NCBI GenBank assembly: GCA_015075445.1
Contig: JABTUJ010000005.1
Coordinates: forward strand, 124,001-188,000
From: Verrucomicrobiales bacterium
Lineage (GTDB): Bacteria; Verrucomicrobiota; Verrucomicrobiia; Limisphaerales; J093
Direction: 5' to 3'
Length of the DNA: 64,000 bases
Shown: positions 7,648-15,877 of the stretch, one piece after another
Layout: every line of letters begins with the position of its first letter
Position numbering within the stretch: position 1 is the first letter of the stretch
The notes under the pieces: generated by a model
What the model saw: the letters and a program-made list of their open reading frames with translations, nothing else
Told to the model about the DNA's origin: nothing
The model's database searches: none
Program-made: the position numbers and the translations under genes

Positions 7648-8949
7648 TCAGACCTTCCAGGGACCGCGCTTTTCGACGTCCAGCCAGGTGTTGGCCTCGG
7701 CGTCACCCTGGAATTGCTCGCGCACCGGATCCCAGCGAAGCGAACGCCCGTGCCAGTACGCCAGGTTGCCCAGGTGACACACCGTCACCGAACGCGCACC
7801 GATCTCGACGTCGCAGATCGGTTTGCGCCGGGTCCGGATGCAGTCCACGAAATCCTTGTAGTGGTTTGTGCTCCGGTAGAGCTGCGTCGGCAGGGTCTCG
7901 AACTTCTCGTTCATCAGGGACTCGGGCTCGGCCTGGAACCGTCCCCGGTCGACGCACACCTTGCCCTTGGTGCCCACGAACACCGCCCCGAACCGGTAGC
8001 CCTCCAGTCCCCCGTGATACATCACCGTCCCGTTGGCGTACTTGAAGGTCAGCCGCTTCACGTCCGCGCCGTTCGGGGCGAGCACCTCGACGGGGCCGCT
8101 CTCGTCCATCCCCAGGCCCCACTGCGCGATGTCGAAGTGATGGGCGCCCCAGTCGGTCATGCCCCCGCCCGAGTACTCGCGGTAGCCCCGCCAGTTCGGG
8201 AAATGGTCGTGGACGCCGCGCGGGCTGAGCACGGAGTTGTAGGGCCGCACGGGAGCGGGGCCGAGCCAGAAATCCCAGTCCAACCCCGGCTCCATGGGTT
8301 CCTCGGGCAGGTCACACCACTTGCTGGGGCCGCCCACCGATACATAGACCTCCCGCACGTCGCCGATGGCCCCGTTGCGGACCAGCGTGCAGCCCTTCCA
8401 GAACGCGCCATCGGACCGCTGCATCGAGCCGGTCTGAAACACCCGCTGGTTTTCCCGCACCGCGTTCACCATCGCCCGCGCCTCGCGGATGGTCAGGGAC
8501 AGGGGCTTCTCACAGAAGATGTCCTTCCCGGCGCGCGCCGCTGCCACCACCGGGTAGGCATGCCAATGGTCCGGCGTGGCCACGACCACGGCGTCGATGT
8601 CGCGGCGCGCCAACAGTTCACGGAAGTCCTTGTACTCGGCGCATCCCTTGAACTCCTTGTCCTGCTTGGTGGTGTAGAAGTCTTCCACGAGCTTCTGGTG
8701 GTGCAGCCGCCGGGTCGTGTCCACGTCGCACACGGCCACGACCTGCACGTTGCTGTGCGGCAGAAAGCTGTGGAGCAGATGCCGGCCCTGCTTGCCCACG
8801 CCGATGTAGCCGAAGGTGATCCGTCCGTTCGGCCGGGCGTCCCCATCGGCCGCCCAGATCCGTCCGGGCAAGAACAGCGGCGCACTGGCAGCGGCAACGG
8901 TGGTGGAGGTGAGGAAATGACGACGCGAGCAGCGGTTCGGTTTGGCCAT
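7648..8949 (-). CDS. Tat-exported Gfo/Idh/MocA family oxidoreductase
   Basis: A 433-residue NAD(P)-dependent sugar oxidoreductase-like protein. The N terminus carries a twin-arginine signal (CSRRHFLTS) and an Ala-rich h-region ending near RIWAADG. The Rossmann start ITFGYIGVGKQGRHL and the catalytic-type lysine in FCEKPLSLT, followed by HWHAYPV-like and DWGAHHFDIAQW segments, are typical. Expanded families of such exported oxidoreductases occur in Verrucomicrobiota and Planctomycetota, with a possible role in periplasmic sugar modification. The substrate cannot be inferred. It appears monocistronic, convergent with the lipoprotein gene. Confidence 0.92.
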   Translation of the reverse strand: MAKPNRCSRRHFLTSTTVAAASAPLFLPGRIWAADGDARPNGRITFGYIGVGKQGRHLLHSFLPHSNVQVVAVCDVDTTRRLHHQKLVEDFYTTKQDKEFKGCAEYKDFRELLARRDIDAVVVATPDHWHAYPVVAAARAGKDIFCEKPLSLTIREARAMVNAVRENQRVFQTGSMQRSDGAFWKGCTLVRNGAIGDVREVYVSVGGPSKWCDLPEEPMEPGLDWDFWLGPAPVRPYNSVLSPRGVHDHFPNWRGYREYSGGGMTDWGAHHFDIAQWGLGMDESGPVEVLAPNGADVKRLTFKYANGTVMYHGGLEGYRFGAVFVGTKGKVCVDRGRFQAEPESLMNEKFETLPTQLYRSTNHYKDFVDCIRTRRKPICDVEIGARSVTVCHLGNLAYWHGRSLRWDPVREQFQGDAEANTWLDVEKRGPWKV

Positions 8950-9166
8950 AACAAACGATTGTCAGACGGTTCGGAAAGCGGCCGCATTCAACCCCGGCCC
9001 GCCTTCCCCGGCAAGGGCTGGGTGGCGGGTCCAGTCCACAGACGTATGGGGAGAGGTGGATGGCGACAGGCGAATGGGGACAGGCGAATCCGTGGCCGGG
9101 ATTCACTGGATTCACTTGTGGGTAGCCCGCGGGCTGGTCGATGCCTGTCGGACGGCCGCGTGCCGG

Positions 9167-9751
9167 TTACCGTGTGACTTCGATTTCTGCGAAGCCGAGC
9201 GCCCGGAGGAATGTCACCACCTGCAGGCGGGCCCGCTCCTCCGCTTCGGCCAGAATGCCCGAGTACCCCGCCGCCCGCCGGATGGCGTCCAAGCCTTCGC
9301 GCCGCGCCGCCTGCTCCAACCCACGGTCGAATCGCCGCAGCAGCCCTGTGGTGTGCTCGACGACCGCCGTTTTCTCCTCGTCCAGGTAGCAGTCCGTGAG
9401 CGTCGCCGGTGGCAGCCGGATCCTCACACTCGGGCCGTCGACGGCGAGCGCCTCCGGGGAGAGGCTTCGCAGGTCCACCCCGGCTTTCACCACGCCGTGG
9501 GCGACGAGCAGAATGCGGTTCTCGCCCCACAGCTTCACATCCTCGAGCACCACCACCTTCTCGATGACGTACTTCACGGTCACGAGCTCCGCGAGACCCT
9601 GCACCTGGGTGACCACGGCCGCGCTGTCGAAGCGCGCGGGGCGCGGGGCCGGCGGATGGGAGGCTTGCCACCACCACACCGCGCCGCCCGTGCCCAGCAC
9701 CAGCGCCACACCCGCCGCCATACTGCCCAGGACCAAGTGCACCCGCCGCAT
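9167..9751 (-). CDS. DUF4230 domain protein
   Basis: A 194-residue protein with one N-terminal membrane helix (VLGSMAAGVALVLGTGGAVW) and an extracytoplasmic DUF4230 domain containing AELVTVKYVIEKVVV and the later VRIRLPPATLTDCYLDEE. DUF4230 proteins are widespread small membrane-anchored proteins of unknown role. It follows the two-module operon (9814-12634) on the same strand by about 60 bases and could be its last gene, or an independent unit. Confidence 0.8.
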   Translation of the reverse strand: MRRVHLVLGSMAAGVALVLGTGGAVWWWQASHPPAPRPARFDSAAVVTQVQGLAELVTVKYVIEKVVVLEDVKLWGENRILLVAHGVVKAGVDLRSLSPEALAVDGPSVRIRLPPATLTDCYLDEEKTAVVEHTTGLLRRFDRGLEQAARREGLDAIRRAAGYSGILAEAEERARLQVVTFLRALGFAEIEVTR

Positions 9752-9813
9752 GCCGACAGCTTAGAGCGCCGCTTCGGATTGCCAATCCCGCGCCGGCGCT
9801 TTGCCGGACGCTC

Positions 9814-10464
9814 CTACCATCCGGCCAGGTCGTCCCACGTCACGCCATCCAGCAAGAGCGGGTCGCCCAGGAACTGGATGGCATGAGGCCCGATGGAACC
9901 CCGCGGCCGCACCTGCCGGATGGCCGCCAGGAACCCCGGGTCCCACGCCCCCACGTTCAGGCGTCGCGCGGAGTCGGCGATGCGGGTCTGCAGCAGCATC
10001 TCCTCGACCTGCTCCATGGCCTGGCGATCCTCGGCTTCCCAATCCGCCTGCCGGGCGACCTCCTCCTCGTTGACCCGGCTTTCCTTCGCGATCCAGTACG
10101 CCGGGGCGACCGCCCAGGGACCGTACCCGTACGCACGGCAGATGGCGGCCAACCACCGGACCTCGTGCGCCTCGCGCTGCGGCGAGTACAGGTAGACCGC
10201 CGTATTCCGCGAACGCCACACGCGTGTCTGGTACGCCGGATCCCCCAGGCGGGCCGTCTCGATGGTCTCCGCTGCGCGACCGGCCATCCCCGGGTTCCGA
10301 AGGGGGGCCGGGGCCGAAGGACCCGCCGTGGCGGCCGGAGTGTCCGCATCTTCGCCGGGGACGGGGGTGGGTGGGGGCCCGGCGGTCGAGGGTCGGCGCC
10401 AGCCGATCGCCGCCACCAACATCAGCAGCGCGCCGAGGAGAACCACATGACGGAGCCTTCGCAT
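9814..10464 (-). CDS. Exported protein of module A, second copy
   Basis: A 216-residue membrane-anchored protein that I do not recognise. A basic start and one hydrophobic helix (VVLLGALLMLVAAIGW) are followed by a Pro/Ala-rich linker and a conserved domain with RVWRSRNTAVYLYSP, ICRAYGYGPWAVAPAYWIA and RLNVGAWDP. The same segments occur in the protein encoded at 11188-11907, so the two are paralogues. The domain is rich in Trp, Tyr and Arg. ATG at 10464 was chosen because it begins at the signal anchor and sits one base beyond the stop of the preceding gene. It is the last gene of the B-A-B-A operon. Confidence 0.72.
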   Translation of the reverse strand: MRRLRHVVLLGALLMLVAAIGWRRPSTAGPPPTPVPGEDADTPAATAGPSAPAPLRNPGMAGRAAETIETARLGDPAYQTRVWRSRNTAVYLYSPQREAHEVRWLAAICRAYGYGPWAVAPAYWIAKESRVNEEEVARQADWEAEDRQAMEQVEEMLLQTRIADSARRLNVGAWDPGFLAAIRQVRPRGSIGPHAIQFLGDPLLLDGVTWDDLAGW

Positions 10465-10465
10465 G

Positions 10466-11191
10466 CTAGGGGAGCAGGTAGGGGGTGAGCTCGATCCACA
10501 CGAGCTCGAGTTGGTGGCGCGGGAACGGGGTCGGCTGGCAGGCCCGCCGGGAGGCCAAAGCCGTCCGGCTCTCATGCCAGAGGTAATCCGGTGGCGAGCC
10601 GCACCCCGGAGCCGCAGGCACCCCCCAATAGCCGACGACGACCGGCAGGGGGTTGGGCGCCATGTTGTAGGCCCGCACCGAAGACACCGGAACATCGTAA
10701 CCGAGGGCCAGGGACGTCTCCGACCGCACCCGGCGCCACCGGCCGGAATCGGTACGGCACTGGACGCGGCGTTGCTCGCCGGGGAACTCGAACGGCTCGT
10801 GGGTTCGCTGCCAGAGAAGGGTGCCGTCCGGCCTCCGTACGACGGTCTCGACCAGGTAGCAGCCCTGGCCGTTGGCATCGACCCAGTAGTACCGGCCCTG
10901 CATCCATCGCAGGCCATCAGCCTGCCCATCGCTTTCCTCCTGGTAGCGGTGCACGACCAGGCGGGTCACCTGCTGCTCGTGGTCGCCGCCCGCCGGGCCG
11001 GTGACGGGCAGCAGCGCCAGCGGTCCGAACCCCCGCCCGGTGCGGGTGGTTGTGGCGGCGATGGGCAGGCCGCCGGATGAGGGCACGGCGGCAACGGCGG
11101 CGGGTGTGCCGGCGAGCAGCAACGCGAGCATGCCGATGGGCCCGCCAAGCGCGCGACGCTGTCGAGGGAAGCCGGCCGTTCGGTGGTTCAT
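10466..11191 (-). CDS. Secreted protein of module B, second copy
   Basis: A 241-residue protein with an N-terminal signal-like segment (PIGMLALLLAGTPAAVAAV) and no recognised domain. Its C-terminal half shares a distinctive pattern with the product of 11912-12634: RYYWVDANG, an APNPLPVVVGYWGVP segment, CGSPPDYLWHESR, and a final PFPRHQLEL. Several cysteines are shared, which suggests disulphides in the periplasm. Its start overlaps the stop of the module A gene upstream (11188-11191, ATGA type), so it is translationally coupled to that gene. Confidence 0.72.
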   Translation of the reverse strand: MNHRTAGFPRQRRALGGPIGMLALLLAGTPAAVAAVPSSGGLPIAATTTRTGRGFGPLALLPVTGPAGGDHEQQVTRLVVHRYQEESDGQADGLRWMQGRYYWVDANGQGCYLVETVVRRPDGTLLWQRTHEPFEFPGEQRRVQCRTDSGRWRRVRSETSLALGYDVPVSSVRAYNMAPNPLPVVVGYWGVPAAPGCGSPPDYLWHESRTALASRRACQPTPFPRHQLELVWIELTPYLLP

Positions 11192-11907
11192 GGTTTCCTC
11201 CGGTGGGGTCCCGGTCCCTCGCCGGCCTGCGCCGCCTCCTCCCAGGTCATCGCATCGATCAACACCTGGTCGTCCATGAATTCCGAGGCGTGATGGCCGA
11301 TGAACTCCCGCGGCTTCACCTTCCGGACCTCCTCGATGAAGCGCGGGTCCCAGGCGATAACGTTCAGGCGCTGGGCATATTCCTGGCTGCGACCCTGCCA
11401 GAGCATGTCCTGGATCTCCGCGGTCACCTGGCGGTACTCCGGGCCGACGTCGGGCCAGTCCCGGAGCATCTCTTCCTTAGCGCGGTTTTCGTACGCAATC
11501 CAGTAGGCGGCCGCCACCGCCCAAGGGCCGTACCCGTAAGTGCGGCACAGCGCAGCGAGTTGTTGGATCTCCGGCGAGTTCCGGATCGGTGACCTCAGGT
11601 ACACCAGGGTGTTGCGGGAGCGCCAGACACGAGCCATGTAATTAGGTTCGCCAAAGCGCGAACGGTTGATCGGCTCCCCATTCATGCTGGTGTCGGAGAA
11701 CCGATCTGGGACTGGCGTGACACGAGCGAGGGAGGAGGACTTCAGAGGCGGTGCCGGCATCACCCGACCCAGTTCCGCGAGTGGAATCTCGGCTCCCCCA
11801 CCGGCCGGCCCCGGCCCGGGGGGAGTGCTCCGGCGCAGCCACAGGAGCAACAGGATGACAGCCAAGGCCGCTGCGCCCAGGACCGCCGCGAGTTTACGAG
11901 CGCGCAT
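11188..11907 (-). CDS. Exported protein of module A, first copy
   Basis: A 239-residue paralogue of the protein at 9814-10464. It has an N-terminal membrane helix (AAVLGAAALAVILLLLWL), a low-complexity linker and the shared domain with ARVWRSRNTLVYLRSP, LCRTYGYGPWAVAAAYWIA and RLNVIAWDPRF. The C-terminal GHHASEFMDDQVLIDAMTWE corresponds to the copy's GPHAIQFLGDPLLLDGVTWD. It lies 4 bases after the module B gene and overlaps the next module B gene. Function unknown; the helix plus periplasmic domain suggests a membrane-anchored partner of the B protein. Confidence 0.72.
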   Translation of the reverse strand: MRARKLAAVLGAAALAVILLLLWLRRSTPPGPGPAGGGAEIPLAELGRVMPAPPLKSSSLARVTPVPDRFSDTSMNGEPINRSRFGEPNYMARVWRSRNTLVYLRSPIRNSPEIQQLAALCRTYGYGPWAVAAAYWIAYENRAKEEMLRDWPDVGPEYRQVTAEIQDMLWQGRSQEYAQRLNVIAWDPRFIEEVRKVKPREFIGHHASEFMDDQVLIDAMTWEEAAQAGEGPGPHRRKP

Positions 11908-11911
11908 AGGA

Positions 11912-12634
11912 CTACTTCAGGCGAGGGGTGAGTTCGAAGCCGGTGATCTGAAGATTCTTACGAGGGAACGGTATCGCGAGATAGGTCCGACGAGGTGCCA
12001 GAGCCTCTCGGGACTCATGCCAGGCGTAATCCGGGCTGTCGCCACACGTGGTCTGCAATGGTACGCCCCAATAGCCGATAGTGACCGGCATCGGGTTGGG
12101 AGCGAAATGCTGCACCATCCGTGCTGGTTTCGTGACTTCGTAACCGATGGTCAAGTAGGTGCGGGAAAGGACTCGATACCAGTAATCCGGCTGAGGAGTA
12201 CATGTGTAGTCACGATACTCATAATAGTAGTCGAACATCTCGTGCACCTTCTCCCACGCCGTAGAGCCGTCTGCGTATCGGCATATGGCGGTGATTTCGT
12301 ACATTGGGTGGCCGCTCGTGTTGATCCAGTATCGTCGGGTTAAGGCCCATCGCACCCCTCCGTAGAGTCCGTCGCATTGATCGTAGTAGCTTGCCACTTT
12401 GATCTTGGTTTCCTGCTCCTCAACATCCCCGCGGTACGTACCGAGGTTCGTGAACATGGAGACCGTCCCGGCGACGGTCCCGATGAACGTGATCACGGAG
12501 GCAACCGTCATCCCGCCGACCAAGGGCAAGGGGCTGGCAATGCCCGACCACGAAGTCAGCAGTAGGGCCAGGATGCACGTGATGAGACGGGGTGTGGTTC
12601 GGTTATGGGAGGGGGTTGGAGGCTGAGCTTTCAT
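11912..12634 (-). CDS. Secreted protein of module B, first copy
   Basis: A 240-residue protein, first gene of the four-gene operon. A signal-like segment (TTPRLITCILALLLTSWSG) is followed by a second hydrophobic stretch (TVASVITFIGTVAGTVSMF), then the conserved domain shared with 10466-11191: RRYWINTSG, PNPMPVTIGYWGVP, CGDSPDYAWHESREALA and PFPRKNLQ. ATG at 12634 was preferred over an upstream start because it begins just before the signal peptide. No known family is recognised. GC content is visibly lower here than in the paralogue, as judged from more A/T third positions. Confidence 0.72.
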   Translation of the reverse strand: MKAQPPTPSHNRTTPRLITCILALLLTSWSGIASPLPLVGGMTVASVITFIGTVAGTVSMFTNLGTYRGDVEEQETKIKVASYYDQCDGLYGGVRWALTRRYWINTSGHPMYEITAICRYADGSTAWEKVHEMFDYYYEYRDYTCTPQPDYWYRVLSRTYLTIGYEVTKPARMVQHFAPNPMPVTIGYWGVPLQTTCGDSPDYAWHESREALAPRRTYLAIPFPRKNLQITGFELTPRLK

Positions 12635-12971
12635 GGTTTGTGATGAGGTGTGAGGGATTCTCTGACTACGCCGCGACGCGCGGTGTCCGCGCGGGAAACA
12701 CTCATTTCTCCAGCGGCACCGAGCGGTGAATCGAGGCGGTTTTGACACGGCCCCAAGCTAGCCAGCCGCCGGGTCTACGCCCACGTGGATTCTGGGGGAA
12801 GAACGGCAAATTCCGGGAAGCGGAAGGGGGAAGAGGCTCGCGGTCGTGCTCCGGGAGGAGAGGATGGGGGGGCGTGGGACGAAGGGGCAGAACGCGCAAG
12901 GTTCAACGTTCAACGTTCAACGTTCAACATTCAACGTTCAACGTTCAACGCACGAGGGAGAGAGCCGGCCC
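12635..12971. other. Intergenic stretch upstream of the module operon
   Basis: About 340 bases without a convincing gene between the divergently read neighbours. It should contain the promoter of the module operon, but no clear -35/-10 pair stands out. The only structured content is the heptamer tandem repeat at 12901-12949. Confidence 0.5.
12901..12949. repeat. Heptamer tandem repeat, 7 units of GTTCAAC
   Basis: Seven head-to-tail copies of GTTCAAC, one with A in the first position. It is one of four heptamer arrays in the window (also 18065, 23232 and 40019), all intergenic. Confidence 0.9.
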
Positions 12972-13367
12972 CTACGGAGCCTTCCGCGTTCCGGGTTGGC
13001 CCAGGATCTTGTGGAGACCCGACCAGGCCAGGAGCGCGAGACCCACCGGCGTGCCAAACAGCGAAGTGGGAATGGCGGCGAGCGCGCCGAGGAGAAGACC
13101 AAACCGCGCCGCGCGCAGAAAGCCATCGCGCTTGACCAGCTTCTGGATCAGGAACGTGGGCGCCGCCACCGTAAGGAAGCTCAGCGGCACGGTGAGGAAC
13201 CAGGTCGTCGCGTTCCAGTCCGCGAACATCCAGAGGTTGTCCACCGTGATGAGCAGGAGGGCCGCCAGCGGATGCACCGGCGCACCCCCGACTTCCCCCG
13301 CCCGGCGATAGCCGGCGCGGGGTTCGTCGGTGACCACTTCAACGTCGATGACGGGCGGCTTTTCCAT
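12972..13367 (-). CDS. Small multi-pass membrane protein, unknown function
   Basis: A 131-residue protein with three or four likely membrane segments (LAALLLITVDNLWMFADW, FLTVPLSFLTVAAPTFLI, FGLLLGALAAIPTSLFG, VGLALLAWSGL). ATG at 13367 was chosen because it gives a short cytoplasmic start MEKPPVIDVEVV followed by the helices; a longer start would run into the beta-helix gene upstream. No family is recognised. It lies 25 bases after the beta-helix gene on the same strand and may be co-transcribed with it. Confidence 0.65.
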   Translation of the reverse strand: MEKPPVIDVEVVTDEPRAGYRRAGEVGGAPVHPLAALLLITVDNLWMFADWNATTWFLTVPLSFLTVAAPTFLIQKLVKRDGFLRAARFGLLLGALAAIPTSLFGTPVGLALLAWSGLHKILGQPGTRKAP

Positions 13368-13392
13368 GGAGGCACGCAACGAACGCAAGAAA

Positions 13393-15714
13393 TCACAGGA
13401 CCGGTTCGAGGTCCAATCGCAGGACGGCGTAACCGTCGATCTCGAAGTGTTCGACCTCGAGCGCGACTTCGCCATCGACCGGCTGGTCGAACGTCGCCAC
13501 ATCCCTGGTCGGGCCGTGCCACGTCCAGTTCTCAAGCACGGTCCGTCCCTCCACCCGCACGCGGATGCCGTCGTCGCTGAGCGTCGTCACCCGCCAGCGA
13601 CCGGCCGGCAACGGCAGGCGGGTGCGGGCGATCATGCCGAAATGGTCGCCGCCCGGGCCCCGGCGAGTGACTTCCTCCGCAAGGCCGAGATCCCGGGGAC
13701 CGCGCCAGCCGTAGTTGAAGTCGAGCGCGCCAAGCTGAACCGTGACGGCTTCGGGGCCGGCGGCGAGTTCGCGCCAGGCGGCGGGGTGTTCGCGCGGGTC
13801 CTTGTCCTTGGTCCAGGGGAAGAACGTGACGTCCCAACGCGCGACCACGAGCGAGCCGGCGAGTTCGCGAGCGAAGTCCTCGCCGCGCAACTGCAAGCGG
13901 TAGGGCGTGACGCCCGGGTTGGCCAGCAACCGGACGATGGTGGAACCGGGGGACTTGCCCGCCTCGCGGCGGAGGGTGGCAGGGCCGATCGCAACGGTGG
14001 CGGTCAGATCCCGGACACCGAAGATCTCCCAGGCGGCCTCGCCGGACGGGGCGGCGAGGGCCCGCACCAAGGGACTCTCGTGGTCCCAGGGTCCCCACTC
14101 GTCGAACCGGATCTGGTGGCGACCCCGCAGGTGCGGGCGGGCGCCGACGGGCCGCGATTGGCCGAGGACTTGGAGGGCCGGCAGCGAGTAGGTCGGAATG
14201 GTGCCGTCGCGACGCGGCTCGAGCCCGGATGGCACGGCGAACTCGACGGCGTTCGGGTGCTCGAGGCGGACCGTGTTGTCGAGGTAGAAGTTGTTCCGGA
14301 CGTTGTGGGTGCCGTCGTCGCGAAGCTGGAGGATGACCAGCGAATCCCCGGTGCGCAGGGGCTGGAAGGGGTGCTGTCCGTCGACGATGAAGGTGTTCCG
14401 GGCGATGACATTGTCCGTGACACCGCGCGCGTTGCCGGCCACGCCGGGCGAGCGAAGGAGGGCGGCGTCGTTGTCCCACCAGAGGTGGATGGCGCATTTG
14501 TTGTTGCGGAAGGTATTGGCAAGGATGCGATTGCCTGCGGCGTGTTCCATGTTGATGCCGCCGCGCTCGAGGCCGTAGGCCATGCCGCCATTCCCTTCGA
14601 AGTGGTTCTCGACGATCAGGGTGTCGCTCGAGTAACCGCCCCAGACGCCGCAGATCGCGTTCTCGACCAGACGATTCCGGGCGAACACATTGCCTTCACT
14701 GAAGGTCAGCTCGATGCCGTGGGCGGGGGCGTAGGAGAAGTCGTTGCCGACCAGGAGATTTCGGTTGCAGCCGCGGGCGCTGAATTCGCGGGCCAACCCG
14801 GCCGGCACCTGGATCAGGGCCTCGACGTCCTCGCGTCCGGTCTCCTGGCGCAGCCGGGCGCGTTCCTGCTCGAGCCAGAGCTCACCCAGGGCCTCGCGGC
14901 CCGCGAAGCCGAAGAAGCCGTCGCCGCCGTGGGTGGCTGAGTTCTCGACGAACACGTTGTCGTTGCACTGTTCGAAGCAGAGGATGCCGGCGGAATCCTG
15001 GCCGCGGTTGTAGACGCCTTCCACGTGGCCGCGCACACAGAAGTCAAAGGCGTTTCGGCTGATGATATTCCGGCTGCTGCGCCAGAGGGCGAGGCCCCAG
15101 CCGGAGAGGAACGAGCAATCGTTGTCGTAGACGCGGGCGTCGTTCACGCGGTCCAGCATCAGGCCGTTCTGACCGCGGCGCACCCGGACGTTGCGGAGGG
15201 TGACGCGGTCCGAGCTTTCGATGCAGACGGCGGCGCCGTATTGGTCCCGCCACTTTTCCTGGTCGTTGTGATGGGGGAAGAGCCAGTCGGCGCCGTCCTC
15301 GGCCTGCGGAGTCGAGCGCAGGCGCTGGCGGTAGTTCCCCGAGAAATCGCCGCCGGCGAGGGTGAAATCGTCCGCGCGGGTCGCGAGCAGGCCGACGAAG
15401 AAGCCATGGACCCGGGCGTTCTCGAGGGTCACCCCGCGATGGCCGGCCAGGCGGATGCCCCAGCCGCGAAGCTCGTCGCCGGGCTGGTTGGCAGGGGCGC
15501 CGCGAAGCTCGGTGCCCGGGGCGAAGCGCACGAGCAAGTTGTCGGCGGCGAGGTGGAGCACGCCGTTGGTGTTGCGGTCGGCGAGGATCAGGCCGGGGGC
15601 GATGCGGACCACGCACGACTGCGTGATGACGGTATCGTCGTGCGTGACTTCGAGAAGGGGCAGCGACTGGGCCTGGGCCCCGAGGACGGCGCTGCAGAGG
15701 ATGGCTCGCCACAT
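13393..15714 (-). CDS. Secreted right-handed beta-helix protein with PA14-like C terminus
   Basis: A 773-residue protein with a short signal peptide (MWRAILCSAVLGAQAQ) and a long parallel beta-helix built of NosD/pectate-lyase-like turns, seen as repeated Asn-rich rungs such as NDARVYDNDCSFLSGWGLAL, NVFVENSATHGGDGFFGF and NVFARNRLVENAICGVWGGY. The last ~120 residues resemble a PA14-type carbohydrate-binding fold (RWRVTTLSDDGIRVRVEG, TVLENWTWH). Such proteins usually bind or cleave polysaccharides outside the cell. No catalytic residues can be assigned from sequence alone. Codon use matches the neighbours. Confidence 0.82.
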   Translation of the reverse strand: MWRAILCSAVLGAQAQSLPLLEVTHDDTVITQSCVVRIAPGLILADRNTNGVLHLAADNLLVRFAPGTELRGAPANQPGDELRGWGIRLAGHRGVTLENARVHGFFVGLLATRADDFTLAGGDFSGNYRQRLRSTPQAEDGADWLFPHHNDQEKWRDQYGAAVCIESSDRVTLRNVRVRRGQNGLMLDRVNDARVYDNDCSFLSGWGLALWRSSRNIISRNAFDFCVRGHVEGVYNRGQDSAGILCFEQCNDNVFVENSATHGGDGFFGFAGREALGELWLEQERARLRQETGREDVEALIQVPAGLAREFSARGCNRNLLVGNDFSYAPAHGIELTFSEGNVFARNRLVENAICGVWGGYSSDTLIVENHFEGNGGMAYGLERGGINMEHAAGNRILANTFRNNKCAIHLWWDNDAALLRSPGVAGNARGVTDNVIARNTFIVDGQHPFQPLRTGDSLVILQLRDDGTHNVRNNFYLDNTVRLEHPNAVEFAVPSGLEPRRDGTIPTYSLPALQVLGQSRPVGARPHLRGRHQIRFDEWGPWDHESPLVRALAAPSGEAAWEIFGVRDLTATVAIGPATLRREAGKSPGSTIVRLLANPGVTPYRLQLRGEDFARELAGSLVVARWDVTFFPWTKDKDPREHPAAWRELAAGPEAVTVQLGALDFNYGWRGPRDLGLAEEVTRRGPGGDHFGMIARTRLPLPAGRWRVTTLSDDGIRVRVEGRTVLENWTWHGPTRDVATFDQPVDGEVALEVEHFEIDGYAVLRLDLEPVL

Positions 15715-15877
15715 GGCGGCAGAGCCTGCGCCGCGGGGCGGGAGGAGGTCAAACCTGGAAGGGAACAGCCCGGCTACGCCGCACGGCGGCTGACAAGCCG
15801 GGTAGGAAAGGAGTTGGGCCTATGGGTTTGGAGCGATTTTTCTGGCCCTCCCGGCCGGGCTTTGTTCGACTGGACGC

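Noticed and set aside
8988..9785. 265-codon minus-strand frame overlapping the DUF4230 gene
   Set aside because: Another frame of the same strand gives a normal DUF4230 protein with a signal anchor; this one is Gly/Arg-rich noise.
13330..14940. 536-codon + strand frame over the beta-helix gene
   Set aside because: Antisense shadow; the minus-strand product has a signal peptide and coherent beta-helix rungs.
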